A stretch of DNA of 64,000 nt from Corylus avellana (GCF_901000735.1 NC_081544.1:9363608-9427607), one strand, 5' to 3'. Positions 24,001 to 36,719 are shown, counted from the first letter of the stretch. Program-made: numbers and translations. The notes: generated by a model from the sequence alone, not told the origin.

Positions 24001-27000
24001 AAAAAAAAGAAAAAGACTCACATTATTTTTGATTTTGTTTCAAACTAAACCCTTAAACATTGAGGTTCTGTTGGCCACCCATAAAAGAACCTGAAGGTGG
24101 TCTTGGCCACCCACAATATTCCTATGATTTAGGTGTATTTTTTTTTTTTTTTTTTTTTTTTTCTCTTTCTTTAATAGTAATCTTGATTTAATTTCAATGA
24201 GAGTATATGTGTTGTCACCAAACTAAGGAATAAGAATAACTATTCCATTTTACTCTCCTCCATTCCTAGTAATAACTATTCATTTTCTTAATGGAATAGC
24301 CATTTTGCATACCAAACGAGGCCTAAAACTCTTTTGCATTGGGCTGTAGCTTTTGACTCTAATATTACGAACTTTCAATTTTTTTTTAAGCTCTTTTTTC
24401 TGCTACTAGCTAGGTGTGTCTTTTGTACTTGCCTTACGCTTTTCAATAAAATTGCAATTACTTATAAAAAAAATAAATACACTTGCAATGATGGCTGATT
24501 ATGTAATGGTCTCAATTCCATGTAAGGAACCATGGACCCCTGAAATACTTTGAAGCCATTGGTTACAACATTAGTAATGGGCAGTGTTTGGGGGTAATTT
24601 GGATCTTCACTTTCATGACTAATGGCTTCTTATCTCAAATTCTATGTTATGGGGATTGTGGCTAAGGGTTGGAAGCAGGAGTCTCCATGTGTCAGACTTG
24701 TGTAATCTTTGGATATGGACACATGGTTTAATAATAGAGTGTCTGATTCCATCTGCTGCACCTTGGATTAAATTGATTTTTATAAGCAACCTAGCATGCC
24801 TTGTCCATGTACTTTTCCTCAACTTGTAGTATCAGCACCACAGAAACAGATTAGTAAAGGGAATGCAGGAACTTATTGCAAAGCAGACACATGCCTGACA
24901 GTAATCATGCTGAAACATAGCCTCATCTACCTGCATCATCTGTTATGGTTTTGTTACTTAACACATTTTGAATGTTCCCTTGACATGGTATGTATAAAAT
25001 CTGATTATGTATTCTCGATATAGTTGTTTTGGTTCAATTGGACTAGACAGGCTTGGGAGTACTTAGGCTCAAAATGGTTATTTTCCAAGGATCTTTTGAG
25101 ACATTGGAGTATGTATCATATCATATGGGAATTTTTAGCTAAACAATGCAGTACGGATTGAATAGTTTGGTTTTGATTTTCTTAGGGGTCTTATTAGAAA
25201 AACAAAAAAAAACTTATCTAATAGAACAAAAGGAATATGCAGACATTTTCATGAGAGAAAACTTCTGACAGGTTGGGTTTCTTTGGTTGTTTTTTAGTTT
25301 CAGGGGATTGATTACGAGATTTTCTGCTTTATTAGAGATCTCTATTTTTTCTTTTTTTTGGAATAACTTTACGCTGATAAGTAGGTATATTTTTCTGTCT
25401 TTCCGGGACAGATGGATGTGTTAACTCTGTTAGATGATCTCTACATTTATTTTTTTCCCTCATTTATGCATATTATAGTCTGTTCTTGTTAAATTTATGA
25501 ATGCATGTTATTCAATCTTCTTGTTAATTTGATCGTCCGGTGATGCCTAGGTGACTAATGCATTGCTCATGTGTGACGCGTGACAGGCTGCAAGTAACTC
25601 TAGTGCTCTTTTCCTAACTGCTGCTGCTCAAAACCTGCTTTGCCTCAAATTAGCCGAGGAACTTGGTGTGATAGTTTCAAGCCCTTGGGTTTCTTGGTTC
25701 AAGGCTGCTAGTTTACCAGCCCTTGTTGCTCTTCTAGCTACTCCGCTAGTCCTGTACAAGCTATATCCTCCTGAAACCAAAGACACACCTGATGCACCTG
25801 CCATGGCTGCAAAGAAACTAGGGCACATGGGTCCTGTCACAAGACATGAGTGGGTGATGGTTGGTACAATGCTTCTTGCAGTCTCTTTATGGGTATTTGG
25901 GTATGTAGTATGCCTGACTTCATGGTATTAGTATAAATCATCTCAAATTTATATCCTCATATCATGAACTGTTTCTTTTCTGGCTGGTAATGAGTAGTAG
26001 CAATTAAAAAAATTACAGGGATAGTTGAATTCTCCAATTATTTTTTGTAGCCCTTGATTTGTTGCCCACCTTTTTTGACAATGTATTATTATCCAAATGA
26101 TTGTTTGAACCATTGGTCATGTACATGAGGATATCATCAACTATACTTGATGCCTTTTGATAATTGGCATGTGATATGAGTTACATAATATGCTGTATGT
26201 TCTGCACAATTTTGTTTAAGGATATAAGGAGTCTTATAGTTTGATTTTTAATACCTTTTTTAGGTCAAAGTTTTGCTTTTGCTAAAGATAGTTAAAGCTT
26301 GCTAATTATGTTTAGTTACCTTTGATAGTTATGTAGAAACAATAAAGAGGCATTGCTTTTAGTGAATTGCATTATCAGTAAATAAGTTCACCAAGAAGTT
26401 TGAAAGGATATGGAATTGGTTAAAACTTGCAGTTTGGTTTTATTTACAGTTGCTTTCTGTTCCCAAGCTGTGACTTACAGCATTCTTGTAAATTTTTATA
26501 GATTTGTTTGTTATTTTTCCATTTCAATTAGTCACCTATTTTAGGAAAAGAAAAAGTTAACGGAAGCATCATGCCCCATTATATTGAATTCATCAGTTAC
26601 AAAATTGTTCAGCTTTATTCCTTGTATGGTTTAATTTCTGTTCTTACTTAAACCCCTTTCACCAGTTAAGTTTGCCTGAACAGATAAAATGTCCAGCCAG
26701 AACTCTATTTTCACTACACCTCATATTTCAGATTTACTTTTGCAAATCCCGTGTGTTCTATTAGACTGTTTATGGCATTCTGGCAGAAACATAGAATGAT
26801 GAAAAGTATAAAGGAAGAGAGGGAGGATAGCTGAATAAAAAAAATCAATAGGAAGACTGGGCCTGTGGCATTGAGTTGGAATGTGGATGCAAACAAAATT
26901 TCAGACACTTTCTCAGGTCGGCTGCACTGCTTTGTCCATCAAATGCTGACAGCCTATCTGCATTGCACTGAGTTTTTTCTGCCATCTACTTTTGGAATTT

Positions 27001-29341
27001 TACCTCTCAAATCTGCAAAATCTCTTTGCCTGGCCTATCCATAAAGTTGGAAGTTATGAAACTCCTCTTTTGTAAAACATCCTGGGTAACACATCCATTT
27101 TGTGCCCTGTATAACAAGGAATCTTCATTACAAAATATTATGATTCACTCGCCTGCTATTGTTTCTGTTTTACCAATAGGCGATGCTGGTTTTCATCTGG
27201 AAAACAGCCTTTTAGTTTTCTCTCTTCCAAACAAAGATTTTATTGAAAACCTTAGTGTAGAATTTGAAGGGTTGTAGTTATGTATAGACACCTTTTAGTA
27301 CTCAACTGTCTAACCATGGCGCCATGGGTACCTTTAGAAAGTTTTGCACTGGAACCTTGATATAGTGTGGACTTGGATAGTGAAATGGGGCACAAAAGTG
27401 GGTCCGACATATACGTCATAAACCAAAAACGAAAAAAAAGAAAAAAAGAAAAAAAAGAAAAGAACATGAAAGAATTTCACAAATTGGTGGTGGCTTACTT
27501 AAGCACCTCAAGTGACAATAAGGCTTTGAGCTGTCATTTTTAAAAGAGTTAAATGTATGGAAAGATGCTTTGTTTGTGTCATTTGATCTATGGCCCCCAT
27601 CAATTTGGCAATTTATTTTCTGTACTAGAGATACAACATGCCAGGCCTCTTTTTAGATTTAATTCAGGACTATATTAGTCAAAGTCTTCTTCCACAGATT
27701 GGTAAAGCATGTGGTTTTATAACTTTCTCTAAAGTTGACAGCTTTGGTAGTTTTTATACAACCTTCTTGTAGCCCTAGAATCGAGTCTTCCATATTATTA
27801 ACTGGTCCTATCCCTGAAGAAACAAAAGGTTAAAATATGGGTTGCCTTCAGGGGCGGAACTAGAGGGAGGGTTGGGGGGGCCTCAGCCCCAAGGCCCCAT
27901 GTTTTCCCAAAATTTTTAAAAAATGCCCTTAGATTTTTATTTTATTTATTTTATTTTTTAATTTTATTATTATTATTTTTTAAATTAGAATCTCCCCCCC
28001 CCCCCCCAAAGTATAAATGCTAGTTCCACCCCAGGTTGCCTTAATAACCATGCTAGTGACCTCTAATTACATCTAATAATATTCTCTAGTATTCATTTGG
28101 AATTTGGAGATCATTTTTCCCTTGTGTTGCATGAAAATATGCTCTAGATTCTATCTGCCTTTTCATATTTTGCTTCAATAGAGCTTTTTTGGATGTAATT
28201 ATAGTGCTAAAAACAATCATCATATTCTTTAGTGTATCCCTGCAGCAAAGTATTTTTTATATTCTCATTAATATTAGCTGAAAGTTGCAAATCCATTATA
28301 TCTGCAAATTGGGGTTCTTTCAAATGTTTTTGTCTAATTAGGTTTCTGAATAAGCAATAATTTTTTGGTCTGTTTGCAGAGACGCTCTTGGTATTGCAAG
28401 TGTTGTAGCTGCAATGATAGGCTTATCAATACTCCTTTTGTTGGGAGTCCTTGATTGGGATGACTGCTTAAGTGAAAAATCAGCATGGGATACCTTGGCT
28501 TGGTTTGCCGTTCTAGTGGGCATGGCAGGCCAATTGACAAACCTTGGTGTTGTGACCTGGATGTCTGATTGTGTGGCCAAGTCCCTTCAATCTTTCTCTT
28601 TGAGTTGGCCTGCTGCACTTGGTGTTCTTCAGGCCTCATACTTCTTCATCCACTACCTCTTTGCAAGTCAAACAGGTCATGTTGGAGCTTTATACTCTGC
28701 ATTCCTTGCTATGCATTTGGCAGCGGGGGTTCCTGGTGTGTTGGCAGCTCTGGCTTTAGCTTACAACACAAATCTTTTTGGTGCTCTGACGCATTATAGC
28801 AGTGGTCAGGCTGCTGTATACTATGGAGGTATGATTCTTTTATGCATATCGCATAATATTTGTTGATTCATTTTTGTCCTTGTTTTTAGATGGCAATTAG
28901 TCTTGCTTCAATTATTCTTCGTATCTTACTTACCCAAAAAAAAAAAAAAAAAAAAACTATTCTTCTGATCTATAGTTTCTATTTCTCATTTCTTCCATTT
29001 CTTTTGGAAGGCTTTACTTTTTGCCATTTGGTTGATAGAAATGGAAAACAGAAGATTTTGTTTTTTAATATTATTATGGCCATTAAGCATAAAATAATTT
29101 CCAGATATCAATATCCTTTCATTCTTTATGAAAGCCTTCAGAAGTTAGTGTCATGATATTTTGTCCTTTTAAGATCTGTTGCAGCATGGTGTCTGATTAG
29201 ATTTTTATCCTTTTTTTCTCAACAGCTGGTTATGTAGACCTTCCTGACGTATTCAAAATAGGGTTCGTAATGGCTCTTGTCAATGCAATCATCTGGGTAG
29301 TAGTTGGAGCTTTCTGGTGGAAATTTTTGGGCCTCTATTGA
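21097..29341 (+). CDS. DIT2: Plastid dicarboxylate (glutamate/malate) translocator, DiT2-type
   Basis: An inner-envelope plastid antiporter that exports glutamate in exchange for malate in photorespiratory and ammonia-assimilation nitrogen flow (DASS/SLC13-like family). Four exons join in frame: 21097-21903, 25587-25900, 28380-28828 and 29226-29341 (stop TGA 29339-29341), giving 561 residues, the normal family length. Residues 1 to about 75 are Ser/Pro/Arg-rich, a plastid transit peptide. Many hydrophobic helices follow, with family blocks PLPVGAWAFLGLTASIV, PAMPSTTARAGG, LFLTAAAQNLLCLKLAEELG, GQLTNLGVVTWMSDCVA and FWWKFLGLY. DiT2 rather than DiT1 is preferred because of blocks such as SEALIAPAMPSTTARAGG and NTNLFGALTHYSSGQAAVYYG, which I recall as DiT2-like. 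No frameshift or stop is present. Introns of 3.7, 2.5 and 0.4 kb carry transposons. Exon 1 is strikingly GC-rich compared with its surroundings. Confidence 0.93.
22635..23419. mobile_element. MULE-type MITE in DiT2 intron 1
   Basis: The ends GGGAAATTGTCC and GGACAATTTCCC are inverted. The flanks are TTTAATTGA (22626-22634) and TTTAATTAA (23420-23428), an 8/9 target duplication of Mutator-like length. The core (about 22700-23165) is very GC-rich, with a duplicated block (about 22783-22911 and 22953-23075) built of GGGGTGGA / TCCACCCC inverted pieces. Overlapping ORFs in several frames here are a by-product of this composition. Non-coding. Confidence 0.82.
23443..24475 (+). pseudogene. 5'-truncated LINE fragment (zf-RVT region) in DiT2 intron 1
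   Basis: Reads as the C-terminal zinc-binding region of plant LINE ORF2 proteins: TTIEKILTMDSLRKRHIIVV, WCCMC, then MPSQVVDLFSCW and GGRSQLDVVWKIIPSCLL in the next frame. It continues after a nested MITE with a typical LINE tail ending in an A-rich run near 24468. Stops and frameshifts show it is dead. It lies in the same orientation as the host gene, within intron 1. Confidence 0.75.
23818..24325. mobile_element. MITE nested in the LINE fragment
   Basis: The ends GGGCCTATTTG and CAAACGAGGCC are near-inverted. Removing the element and one TAA restores a continuous LINE sequence, so the target duplication is TAA, as in PIF/Harbinger elements. The interior has repeated GGAATAGCTATTC-type motifs and a poly-T tract near 24130-24162. 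Non-coding. Confidence 0.68.
27849..28034. mobile_element. hAT MITE in DiT2 intron 2
   Basis: A 186-bp element with ends CAGGGGCGGAACTAG and CTAGTTCCACCCCAG, flanked by a perfect 8-bp target duplication GTTGCCTT (27841-27848 and 28035-28042). Both the terminal sequence and the 8-bp duplication are typical of hAT. A C14 homopolymer lies inside. Confidence 0.9.
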
Positions 29342-30827
29342 TTTTCAATTACAATGTAAGTAAATGGTTTTCCGTGTACATTGTCATCTTTGAGGACATC
29401 ATTGCGCTCATAATTTTATCTCAAAGAAAATTTTCATTTTTTAGCTGTTATCTTTACTAGCTTTAGCTCCGTTTTACCATTGAATTAGTTCAAAACTAGT
29501 TGAAATATCACTTATTGTTTCGGCAAAAAAATAGAAATAAAATTTTGGAGAAAGTCCATATACTCTCCCTAAACTACGACCCAATTGACAATGCCCTTTC
29601 CCAATGATGAAAATACCCTTAATAAAAAAAAAAATAATAAATAAAAACCAAAACTAAAATTTTAAAAATAAAAACTAAAGAACCAGGGTGTGGAAATTTA
29701 AAAATTTTTCTGTGTTTCATCAAATACCTTAACACAGATTTATAAGTAGATTGTTGTTGGTGATTAAAATTTTTTCATTCTTTTTTCAAAGGTTTTATTT
29801 TATCACTTTTGTGGTGATAGTTACTTACAAAATGCATTTATCATTGGTTTCTCACATAGTATTTCTACTTTCTGCTTTGGCTTCTTGGCCCATTAGAAAG
29901 AGATGCCATGTCCCAATGATCACCATCATCCAATTTTTAGAATTCTTAAGAAGCTTTATTTATGCCCAGAAAATCATGGTTGTATAGATATGCAGTGTGG
30001 AATTCCCTCTGGTCATGATTAGCAGCTTGAAATTAATTTTTGTTTTATGTAATTTCTATGTTTGAGTTGGACCAATACATACTGACCCTTTCACAAAATT
30101 GTGGATGTTAGGGAGATTTGTAAATCGATTGAGCTTTTCAAGGATCTGTTTGGCATCAAAAGTACATGTCAAACAGGTAGCATTAATGGAACAGGTGAAT
30201 GCTGCTATTCCTGCATTGAGGCACCATTTTTTTCTCGCATTAATTAGTGATTTGTTAGTTGCAATTGATCCTCTCAATTGTGGCAATGAGAGTCTGTTAA
30301 TTATTAGACTCCTTGTCATTGACAAAATTTTCTTCAGATCCTCATAACAAGATGGTTTTGTTTAAGCATGTAACGAAAACTTTTTTCAAAATTTGATGAG
30401 AGTAATAACCTTGAAAGTTTTGAATTCTTTCTCTTCAAATTTCAGTTTACCAAGAAAGAGTAACCGAAATGCTTAATCCCTTAAAACTCATGAGATAAAA
30501 ATCTTTTGTTAGTAGTAACAGACCCCTTTCGGTTACCCTTGGTGGTGGCCAGTCGGCCATCAATGGATTATTAATCATACATTGCAAATGCCAGCACCGA
30601 TATGCAGGGGATTTGAAAAAGATGTTTATAAAGGGGCATGATTGTGATTAGGTGAAAATGGTATGAGCGTACTTGTCAGTTAATATATTTCATTAAATGA
30701 AAATTGTGTCGAGCATTTTCTTACCGAAGTAGGGTCGACAGAAAGCTTTATTTTCAAGCTTTTGGCAAAATGTGAGCTTTTTTTCTTTTCTTTTTTGAAA
30801 CAGGATTTTTAGGTGTTATATATTTTT
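29342..30827. other. DiT2 3' flank and intergenic DNA
   Basis: This should contain the DiT2 3' UTR just after 29341. No gene is recognised. A block near 29545-29600 (AAAGTCCATATACTCTCCCTAAACTAC) resembles one end of a TIR element without a visible partner. About 65 bp at 30611-30676 recur at 44914-44980. Confidence 0.5.
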
Positions 30828-30832
30828 AAAAG

Positions 30833-31821
30833 TGAATTCTAAATACGACTCCAAACGACACCAATAAGGGGGTTGAATAGGTGTATGCAAATAATACGCA
30901 GAATTAAAAATTAAACAATCATACAACCAAAATATGTAGAACAATAGATCACAGAGATACAAATATTTTGGTTACGAAGAGGAAACCATTTAGAGAACTC
31001 TCTAAAATGTAAAACCTCTCCGGGACAGCCAAACCCAGAAAATCAATCAACTATAAAAGAATAAGAATTACAAGAAGTTCACACTTACAAAACCTTGGCA
31101 ATTGACACTTCTTTGCATAAGACAAGCGACCCACTTGACTTCTACCGCAGTAGCCCTTTCCAGAACATCTGGCACAATCCTTCTACTTGATCTCCTTTAC
31201 CGGAACTCCGGTAGACTTTGGTTGTATATGATTTGTGATGAAGACACAACCTTTAACTCTAAGAGAGACTAACCCTAACACTCAATATCTTAAACGCTCT
31301 CTTAGCACATGGAATTCTTATATGGAATTCCTTACAATTTCGTGCATAACAGCTCTCTATATATAGACTACAAGAAAACCTAGTACTAGTTGAAATGGGA
31401 AGAAAAACTAGTTCTAGTTGGAATAAGATTCATCCAAATTTTCTTCCTTATCTTGCGAGACGATTTTGGCAAAGCTAACTTTCGAATTTTGAAAATCTTA
31501 TTTCACAAAGATTTGTATAATTTTGTGTGAGCTTTCCAATGCCGCTGGTTTCACCTCAATCCGATTCTTAAGCCGAAAGTTATGGTCCGAATACTGATAC
31601 ATGTGCAGGATACGAAATTTAATCGAATCCTATTTTAACTCTAATTAAAGAATTCCGATTTGATTAAACTTAACCATATCATATAGGTTTTCTATTATGA
31701 TTGGTTAAGCTTAACTACATCTTCTAGGTCTTCTCTTGACACAACACCTCGTGTATGCACTGCTGACGGGATTGCAGATGAATGTATTTTGTCACTGAAT
31801 TTGGCAATTCAAAACCCAACA
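30833..31821 (-). repeat. 3' LTR of the decayed TR-GAG-like element
   Basis: A 989-bp LTR. On the minus strand it starts TGTTGGGTTTTG and ends in a CA dinucleotide. It shares blocks with the LTRs at 38471 and 41855 (CTCTCCGGGACAGCCAAACCCAG, read on the opposite strand). Confidence 0.85.
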
Positions 31822-33468
31822 AACTCCCCCTTTGACAATTCTGTGACAAAATTTACAAGTTATATCTGAATAGATAACTCCTGTTTCCTGAAACACTCAC
31901 AAAACATATTAAACGTATGTGGAATAGAAATACCCAATGTACCAATAATATAACAGATTTGAATAGAATATAATCATGAATAGCTTACCAAATTAGTTAA
32001 AACACAAAACAAATATCATTCATAGATGCAACAAGTATATCAAAATCAAAATTAAAATCATCTATGGTGTTCTATTTATTCCTAATCTGCACTCTCTAAA
32101 ACTTTCTCTCCCCCTTTTTGTCATGAATGGACAAAGGGCAGTAAAATACCAATAAGCCCAAGGATAGTCAGAGAAACATAAACAAAATCAAAACTATGAG
32201 TGCATAATGAGTGAAATGCAAGAGCATGATAAAAAACAATTCTCCCCCTTAGTGAATGACATAAAAACAATGAAGAAAAAAGTCAGAATTTTTTTTTTTT
32301 CCCTCAATATAAGACTTGTTATGTCAAATACACTCACATGATAAAACATAAAAGACTCATGTATTAAGCAATGATTATCCGGTAATATCTCAAAATGTCC
32401 AAAATATACATGAGAATAAAAAAATATGAAACAAAAGTTTCTTCAACACAAGCAAAGCAACATGTTCCACTCGACCCATGCTTGTGTGTTGTGTGTGAAA
32501 GCTAACCATCAAGTAAGTTTAAGAACTTATACGGTAATGGGATAGGCTAGCAAGCAAAAACTTAAATTACCTCATGGGAAGATTGACATGTATCTAAACA
32601 AAAGTCAAACCTTGCTAGGGCCGTGTCACCCTCATCCAATACACTTCTCATGTAGTAGTAGCACATACTCAAACATTGTCCGGTAGTGACCGTCTCTTTC
32701 CACAATGAATATGGTCACGACTATTTCTATAGGGACAAGTTGAGCACAAATAAGACATAGTGAAATAGATTCCTTTTGGAATATGTTCATATGTTTTCTT
32801 GTTTCACTATTTTTTTCTTTGAGAATGTGTCTTTAATCATTTAGTGCTTAAACCAAATTAGAGGAATGCTGGAATTTTTAGGTCCTAGGTTCAACTAGCA
32901 TTTGGTCAATTTGATAGACACGAGTAGTCAATCTTCTTCATATGGTTGCCTAACATAACTCATCCTTAAGGCCAAATTCATACTCAATTTAAGCTTAAAT
33001 GTGCACAAGAGTTCAAGCATAGGTAAAATGTACCATAGACGCATAAGCTTAGGCCAAAAAAAAATCAGTACATTAATAAATATTCATCCCATGTATAGTA
33101 AGCACATTTTGAGATATAAGGAATTGGATCCATGAAGTATACATGAGAAATTTATGGACTATCAAGGTGCATACGACAAAAATAAGGAGACAACCTAAAA
33201 ACTATATTTTTGTCTTTTTGAATTTTTTTTAAAAATAAAATGCACAAAATTAATGCAATGCATATATATGCAAAACTGAAATTTAAAAAAAAAACAAACA
33301 AAAACAAAAAAAAATAATAAATGCAATGCAATGCAATGAATGCTACATGCTCTAGGATATGAAGAAATATGCAAGACAACCAATCCTAAGCATGTTATGG
33401 ACCACCTTACTTTAGGTGAGTTCACTACCACTCCCCCTCAAAGGGTGAATGGTATCGACCTTCCTAAC

Positions 33469-33900
33469 TCAAACCTTCTTAACCCTAGGTACAGATTTGT
33501 GACTCTTGTCAAACTCATCTAACCTAAATAACACTCCCTTCATCATTATGCATAGCCCCTCAAAACCTTTCCTAGAATATGAATTCTCACTCTTATGCTC
33601 ACGAGGTCTCAACTTAAAACAGTTAGGTCGAATATGACCAACTTTTCTACAATGATGGCAAGTAGGGACAAATTTCGGAGAAGCTTGTCTCATATGAGGA
33701 GGGATATACATATACTTAGATCTAGACAAACATGACTCTACACCACCTTTTTCTTTCTTAGGAGCAGCCTTTTTATTCCAAGGTCTTTGGGATTTCAACT
33801 TAGAACAATTTGGTCTAATATGACCAATAATCCCACAATGGTGGCATGTAGGAACAAACTTTGCATGAGTTTGTTTCCTTGCATAAGACAAGCGACCCAC
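33469..33900 (-). pseudogene. Zinc-knuckle gag remnant fused to LTR
   Basis: A 143-codon ORF with two CCHC knuckles: CHHCGIIGHIRPNC, and CHHCRKVGHIRPNC further on. Its first residues (MGRLSYA) are read from the truncated LTR, showing that the deletion fused LTR and gag. The family copy at 39415-40215 has only one knuckle at this position, so either that copy lost one or this one duplicated it. Confidence 0.7.
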
Positions 33901-34587
33901 TTAACTTCTACCGCAGTAGCCCTTTCCAGAACATCTGGCACAATCCTTCTACTTGATCTCCTTTACCGGAACTCCGGTAGACTTCGGTTGTATATGATTT
34001 GTGATGAAGACACAACCTTTAACTCTAAGAGAGACTAACCCTAACACTTAATATCTTAAACGCTCTCTTAGCACATGGAATTCTTATGTGGAATTCCTTA
34101 CAATTTCGTGCATAACAGCTCTCTATATATAGACTACAAGAAAACCTAGTACTAGTTGAAATGGGAAGAAAAACTAGTTCTAGTTGGAATAGGATTCATC
34201 CAAATTTTCTTCCTTATCTTTCGAGACGATTTTGGCATAGCTAACTTTCGAATTTTGAAAATCTTATTTCACAAAGATTTGTAGAATTTTGTGTTAGCTT
34301 TCCAATGCCGCTGGTTTCACCTCAATCCGATTCTTGAGCCGAAAGTTATGGTCCGAATACTGATACATGTGCAGGATACGAAATTTAATCAAATCCTATT
34401 TTAACTCTAATTAAAGAATTCTGATTTGATTAAACTTAACTATATCATATAGGTCTTCTATTATGATTGGTTAAGCTTAACCACATCTTCTAGGTCTTCT
34501 CTTGACACAACACCTCGTGTATGCACTGCTGACGGGATTGCAGATGAATGTATTTTGTCACTGAATTTGGCAATTCAAAGCCGAACA
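33879..34587 (-). repeat. Truncated 5' LTR of the decayed TR-GAG-like element
   Basis: 709 bp remain, corresponding to 31113-31821 of the other LTR. The missing 280 bp would have adjoined the primer-binding site. On the minus strand it begins TGTTCGGCTTTG. Confidence 0.85.
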
Positions 34588-34592
34588 AAAAG

Positions 34593-35124
34593 ATATTGCA
34601 AAACGTAAGGTGTTGACAACATAAGGCGTTTGACGTTACGATTTAATAAACACTCAATCTAAAATAGAAAAAAAAAAAAGCTGCCATTTCTATAAGCAAG
34701 CTAGAGGGTGCTTATTTGAAAAAGTGCAAACTTAAACCAAAATCACGATTTCATATAACAAATATTTGATAAAATAAATAAATAAATAAAAAATTATCTT
34801 TTAACATATTTTACCAAACGCCTTTGTTATTTTAAAAAATAGCGATTTTAAAAACGTAATTTTTAAAATCGCACTTATTGAAACTGCAATCTCAAAAGGA
34901 TCCTTAACCTCATCAAAAGCACACCTAAATCGCCCAACCTTGCAAAGGTAATGCTTTAGCAGTTGACTTCGAAATTTTCCTTGTTCCTCTTTGACCAATT
35001 TGGAAAACTAGACCCCAGTTCTCAAGATCTTATTCAAATGTCGGAAGAAGCAAATGGGTGTATGTCATTTTCATCTGAAAATCGTTGGAAGAAGCAAATG
35101 GGTTTGAACATAGAAATCTTTACA
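34593..35124. other. Intergenic, no gene seen
   Basis: AT-rich DNA between the decayed retrotransposon and the receptor pseudogene. No recognisable domain. Confidence 0.5.
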
Positions 35125-35375
35125 ATGGGCTTCTGAGGTTTTTGTTTGTTCTTTGGCATCTTTGCTGTATTGGCTCTCAGTTTCGACCCTTGGCTCCTGA
35201 AATTTGAAATGACTCAAAAGCCCTGATTGGTTTCTCCAGTTGTTGTTGGGAACCAGTGATTGATGGGTGGCAAAGCATACTTCTCCTGATTGCTGCAGTT
35301 GGAGTTCCACTGTTTCTGGCAGAAGAATAGTTGGCTTAGAACTTGGCAGCAAAATACTTAATGGGAGGATCTGCC
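35125..35375 (+). pseudogene. Truncated copy of the PSKR-like receptor 5' end
   Basis: Clear similarity to the first 250 bp of the receptor gene at 37865 (blocks GCTGTATTGGCTCTCAGTTT, GGTTTCTCCAGTTGTT, GATTGCTGCAGTTGGAGT and GTTGGCTT.GAACTTGG). Codon 4 is a stop (TGA where the gene has CGG). Small indels are present, and all LRR-encoding sequence beyond about residue 80 is missing. It is an old, 3'-truncated duplicate lying 2.7 kb upstream in the same orientation. Confidence 0.85.
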
Positions 35376-35711
35376 CATCCTTAGTTTGACCTTCCCTGGT
35401 GATGGTTATTAAGAACCCACGTGTTATTAAAACGACCTTCGAAAAAGCTAACTACAAGGACAAGTTTTGAATCATTAGATTTTTTTTTCGACAACATCGA
35501 CCACAAAAGAGGAACTTGATAGTTTTTGACACTCTTTGTAATGCCTACACTTGATGCGTCAAATGTCGAAACTATTTTGACCATAAACTATTCTAATTTG
35601 AATTATACAAATAACCATCACACAATAATATATATATTGTTTTAAAAAAACCCAAGCTCTTATTCCAATTTTTTGTGAAAAATTATTTGTTAAGAATGCA
35701 AAGAAGCAGAA

Positions 35712-36385
35712 GAAAAAAAAAAGAATAAAAAATATGTCAATCACATGCATATGACATCAAAATTTATGTGGTTTAGCTTACAGGTTTACATCAACAACCG
35801 TAGATGACCAAGAAAAGATTTTACTATAAAAAAATGAAGTACAAAGACCAATGAAAATGAAAATGAAAACCACTCAAAACCCAAAATTCTCGCACACTTA
35901 AATTTTACTCACACAAAAGAAAAATATGTCCAAAAAAAAAAATGGAGAGAATATATTATGTCTTTTTTTTAGGGACTCAAACTAAAGAAGAAGAACAAAA
36001 AAAAAAAAAAAAAAAAATCCTTTGGCCCTGTTTGGTAAATGACATGTATAGTGGGTTTGTGATTAATGTAATATAAAGTATATCGAAATTTTGAAGTCTT
36101 TGAATAGAAAAGTGAAAAAATTTTGTTTTGTAAAGAGTTTTTTTGTTTAAATAGTAATACAAAATAATTGATATGATATAAAAAGTAAGAAGGTTAGAAA
36201 ATTAGTTTTTTTATTTTTTATTTTTTATTTTTTATTAAATTGCGACTCTTGCGAATTCTTTTGCCAAAGAAGATGACTACAAAATAAGCTGATGACTCAT
36301 GACTAGGTGCAATTTAGGTCCGTCACAACACGTTCTACATCATAAACCCATACCATGATGTTTTTTTTGGGAGGGACTTTACAGC
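35712..36385 (+). repeat. Downstream copy of duplicated receptor-locus flank
   Basis: Matches 45328-45687 in several blocks (AATATGTCAA then CATGACATC-like, AACCGTAGATGACCAAGA, GGAGAGAATATATTATGTC, GGGAGGGACTTTACAGC). It lies downstream of the truncated pseudogene as the other copy lies downstream of the full receptor gene. So the two loci are a tandem duplication in which the left copy lost most of its coding region. Confidence 0.7.
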
Positions 36386-36719
36386 AACTAGTATTGCTAA
36401 ATATCAGGACAATTATTCGGCATTATTGCCACCCTTACCATTTCTTCTAATGATCTTCATTTTTTTTTTTAAATGAAATGAGAAAATTGTTACTGAGGTG
36501 GATCTTTTCCACTCTTGATTGGAATGGAAGATTCTATAGGAATGCTACCAAACACAAGTTGAGTAGCGGTCCATTTAACTAAAAAGTGTGTACGAAAATT
36601 GGTATATCTAAAAACTTTCAAAGCACTCCAACTTTAAATGAAAGAAAGATCAAGAGTAATGTTAGATACAATAGAGGCAAACTGCCAAGTGGAGAAGAGA
36701 TGAGACTGATTCACTGCAA

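Larger units (their letters stand above)
30833..34587 (-). mobile_element. Gag-only (TR-GAG-like) LTR retrotransposon, decayed copy
   Basis: Minus strand, flanked by the perfect target duplication AAAAG (30828-30832 and 34588-34592). The 3' LTR is 30833-31821. The 5' LTR survives only as 33879-34587, which aligns with 31113-31821 (709 nt each). A deletion has joined its interior directly to gag, removing the primer site and gag start. A purine tract (CAAAGGGGGAG on the minus strand) adjoins the 3' LTR at 31822-31834. The internal region has zinc-knuckle gag remnants and non-coding DNA, with no RT, integrase or protease. It is related to the element at 38471-42725. Confidence 0.85.

Noticed and set aside
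27313..27326. 14-bp palindrome CCATGGCGCCATGG
   Set aside because: Short palindromes are expected by chance in 64 kb and this one has no supporting context.
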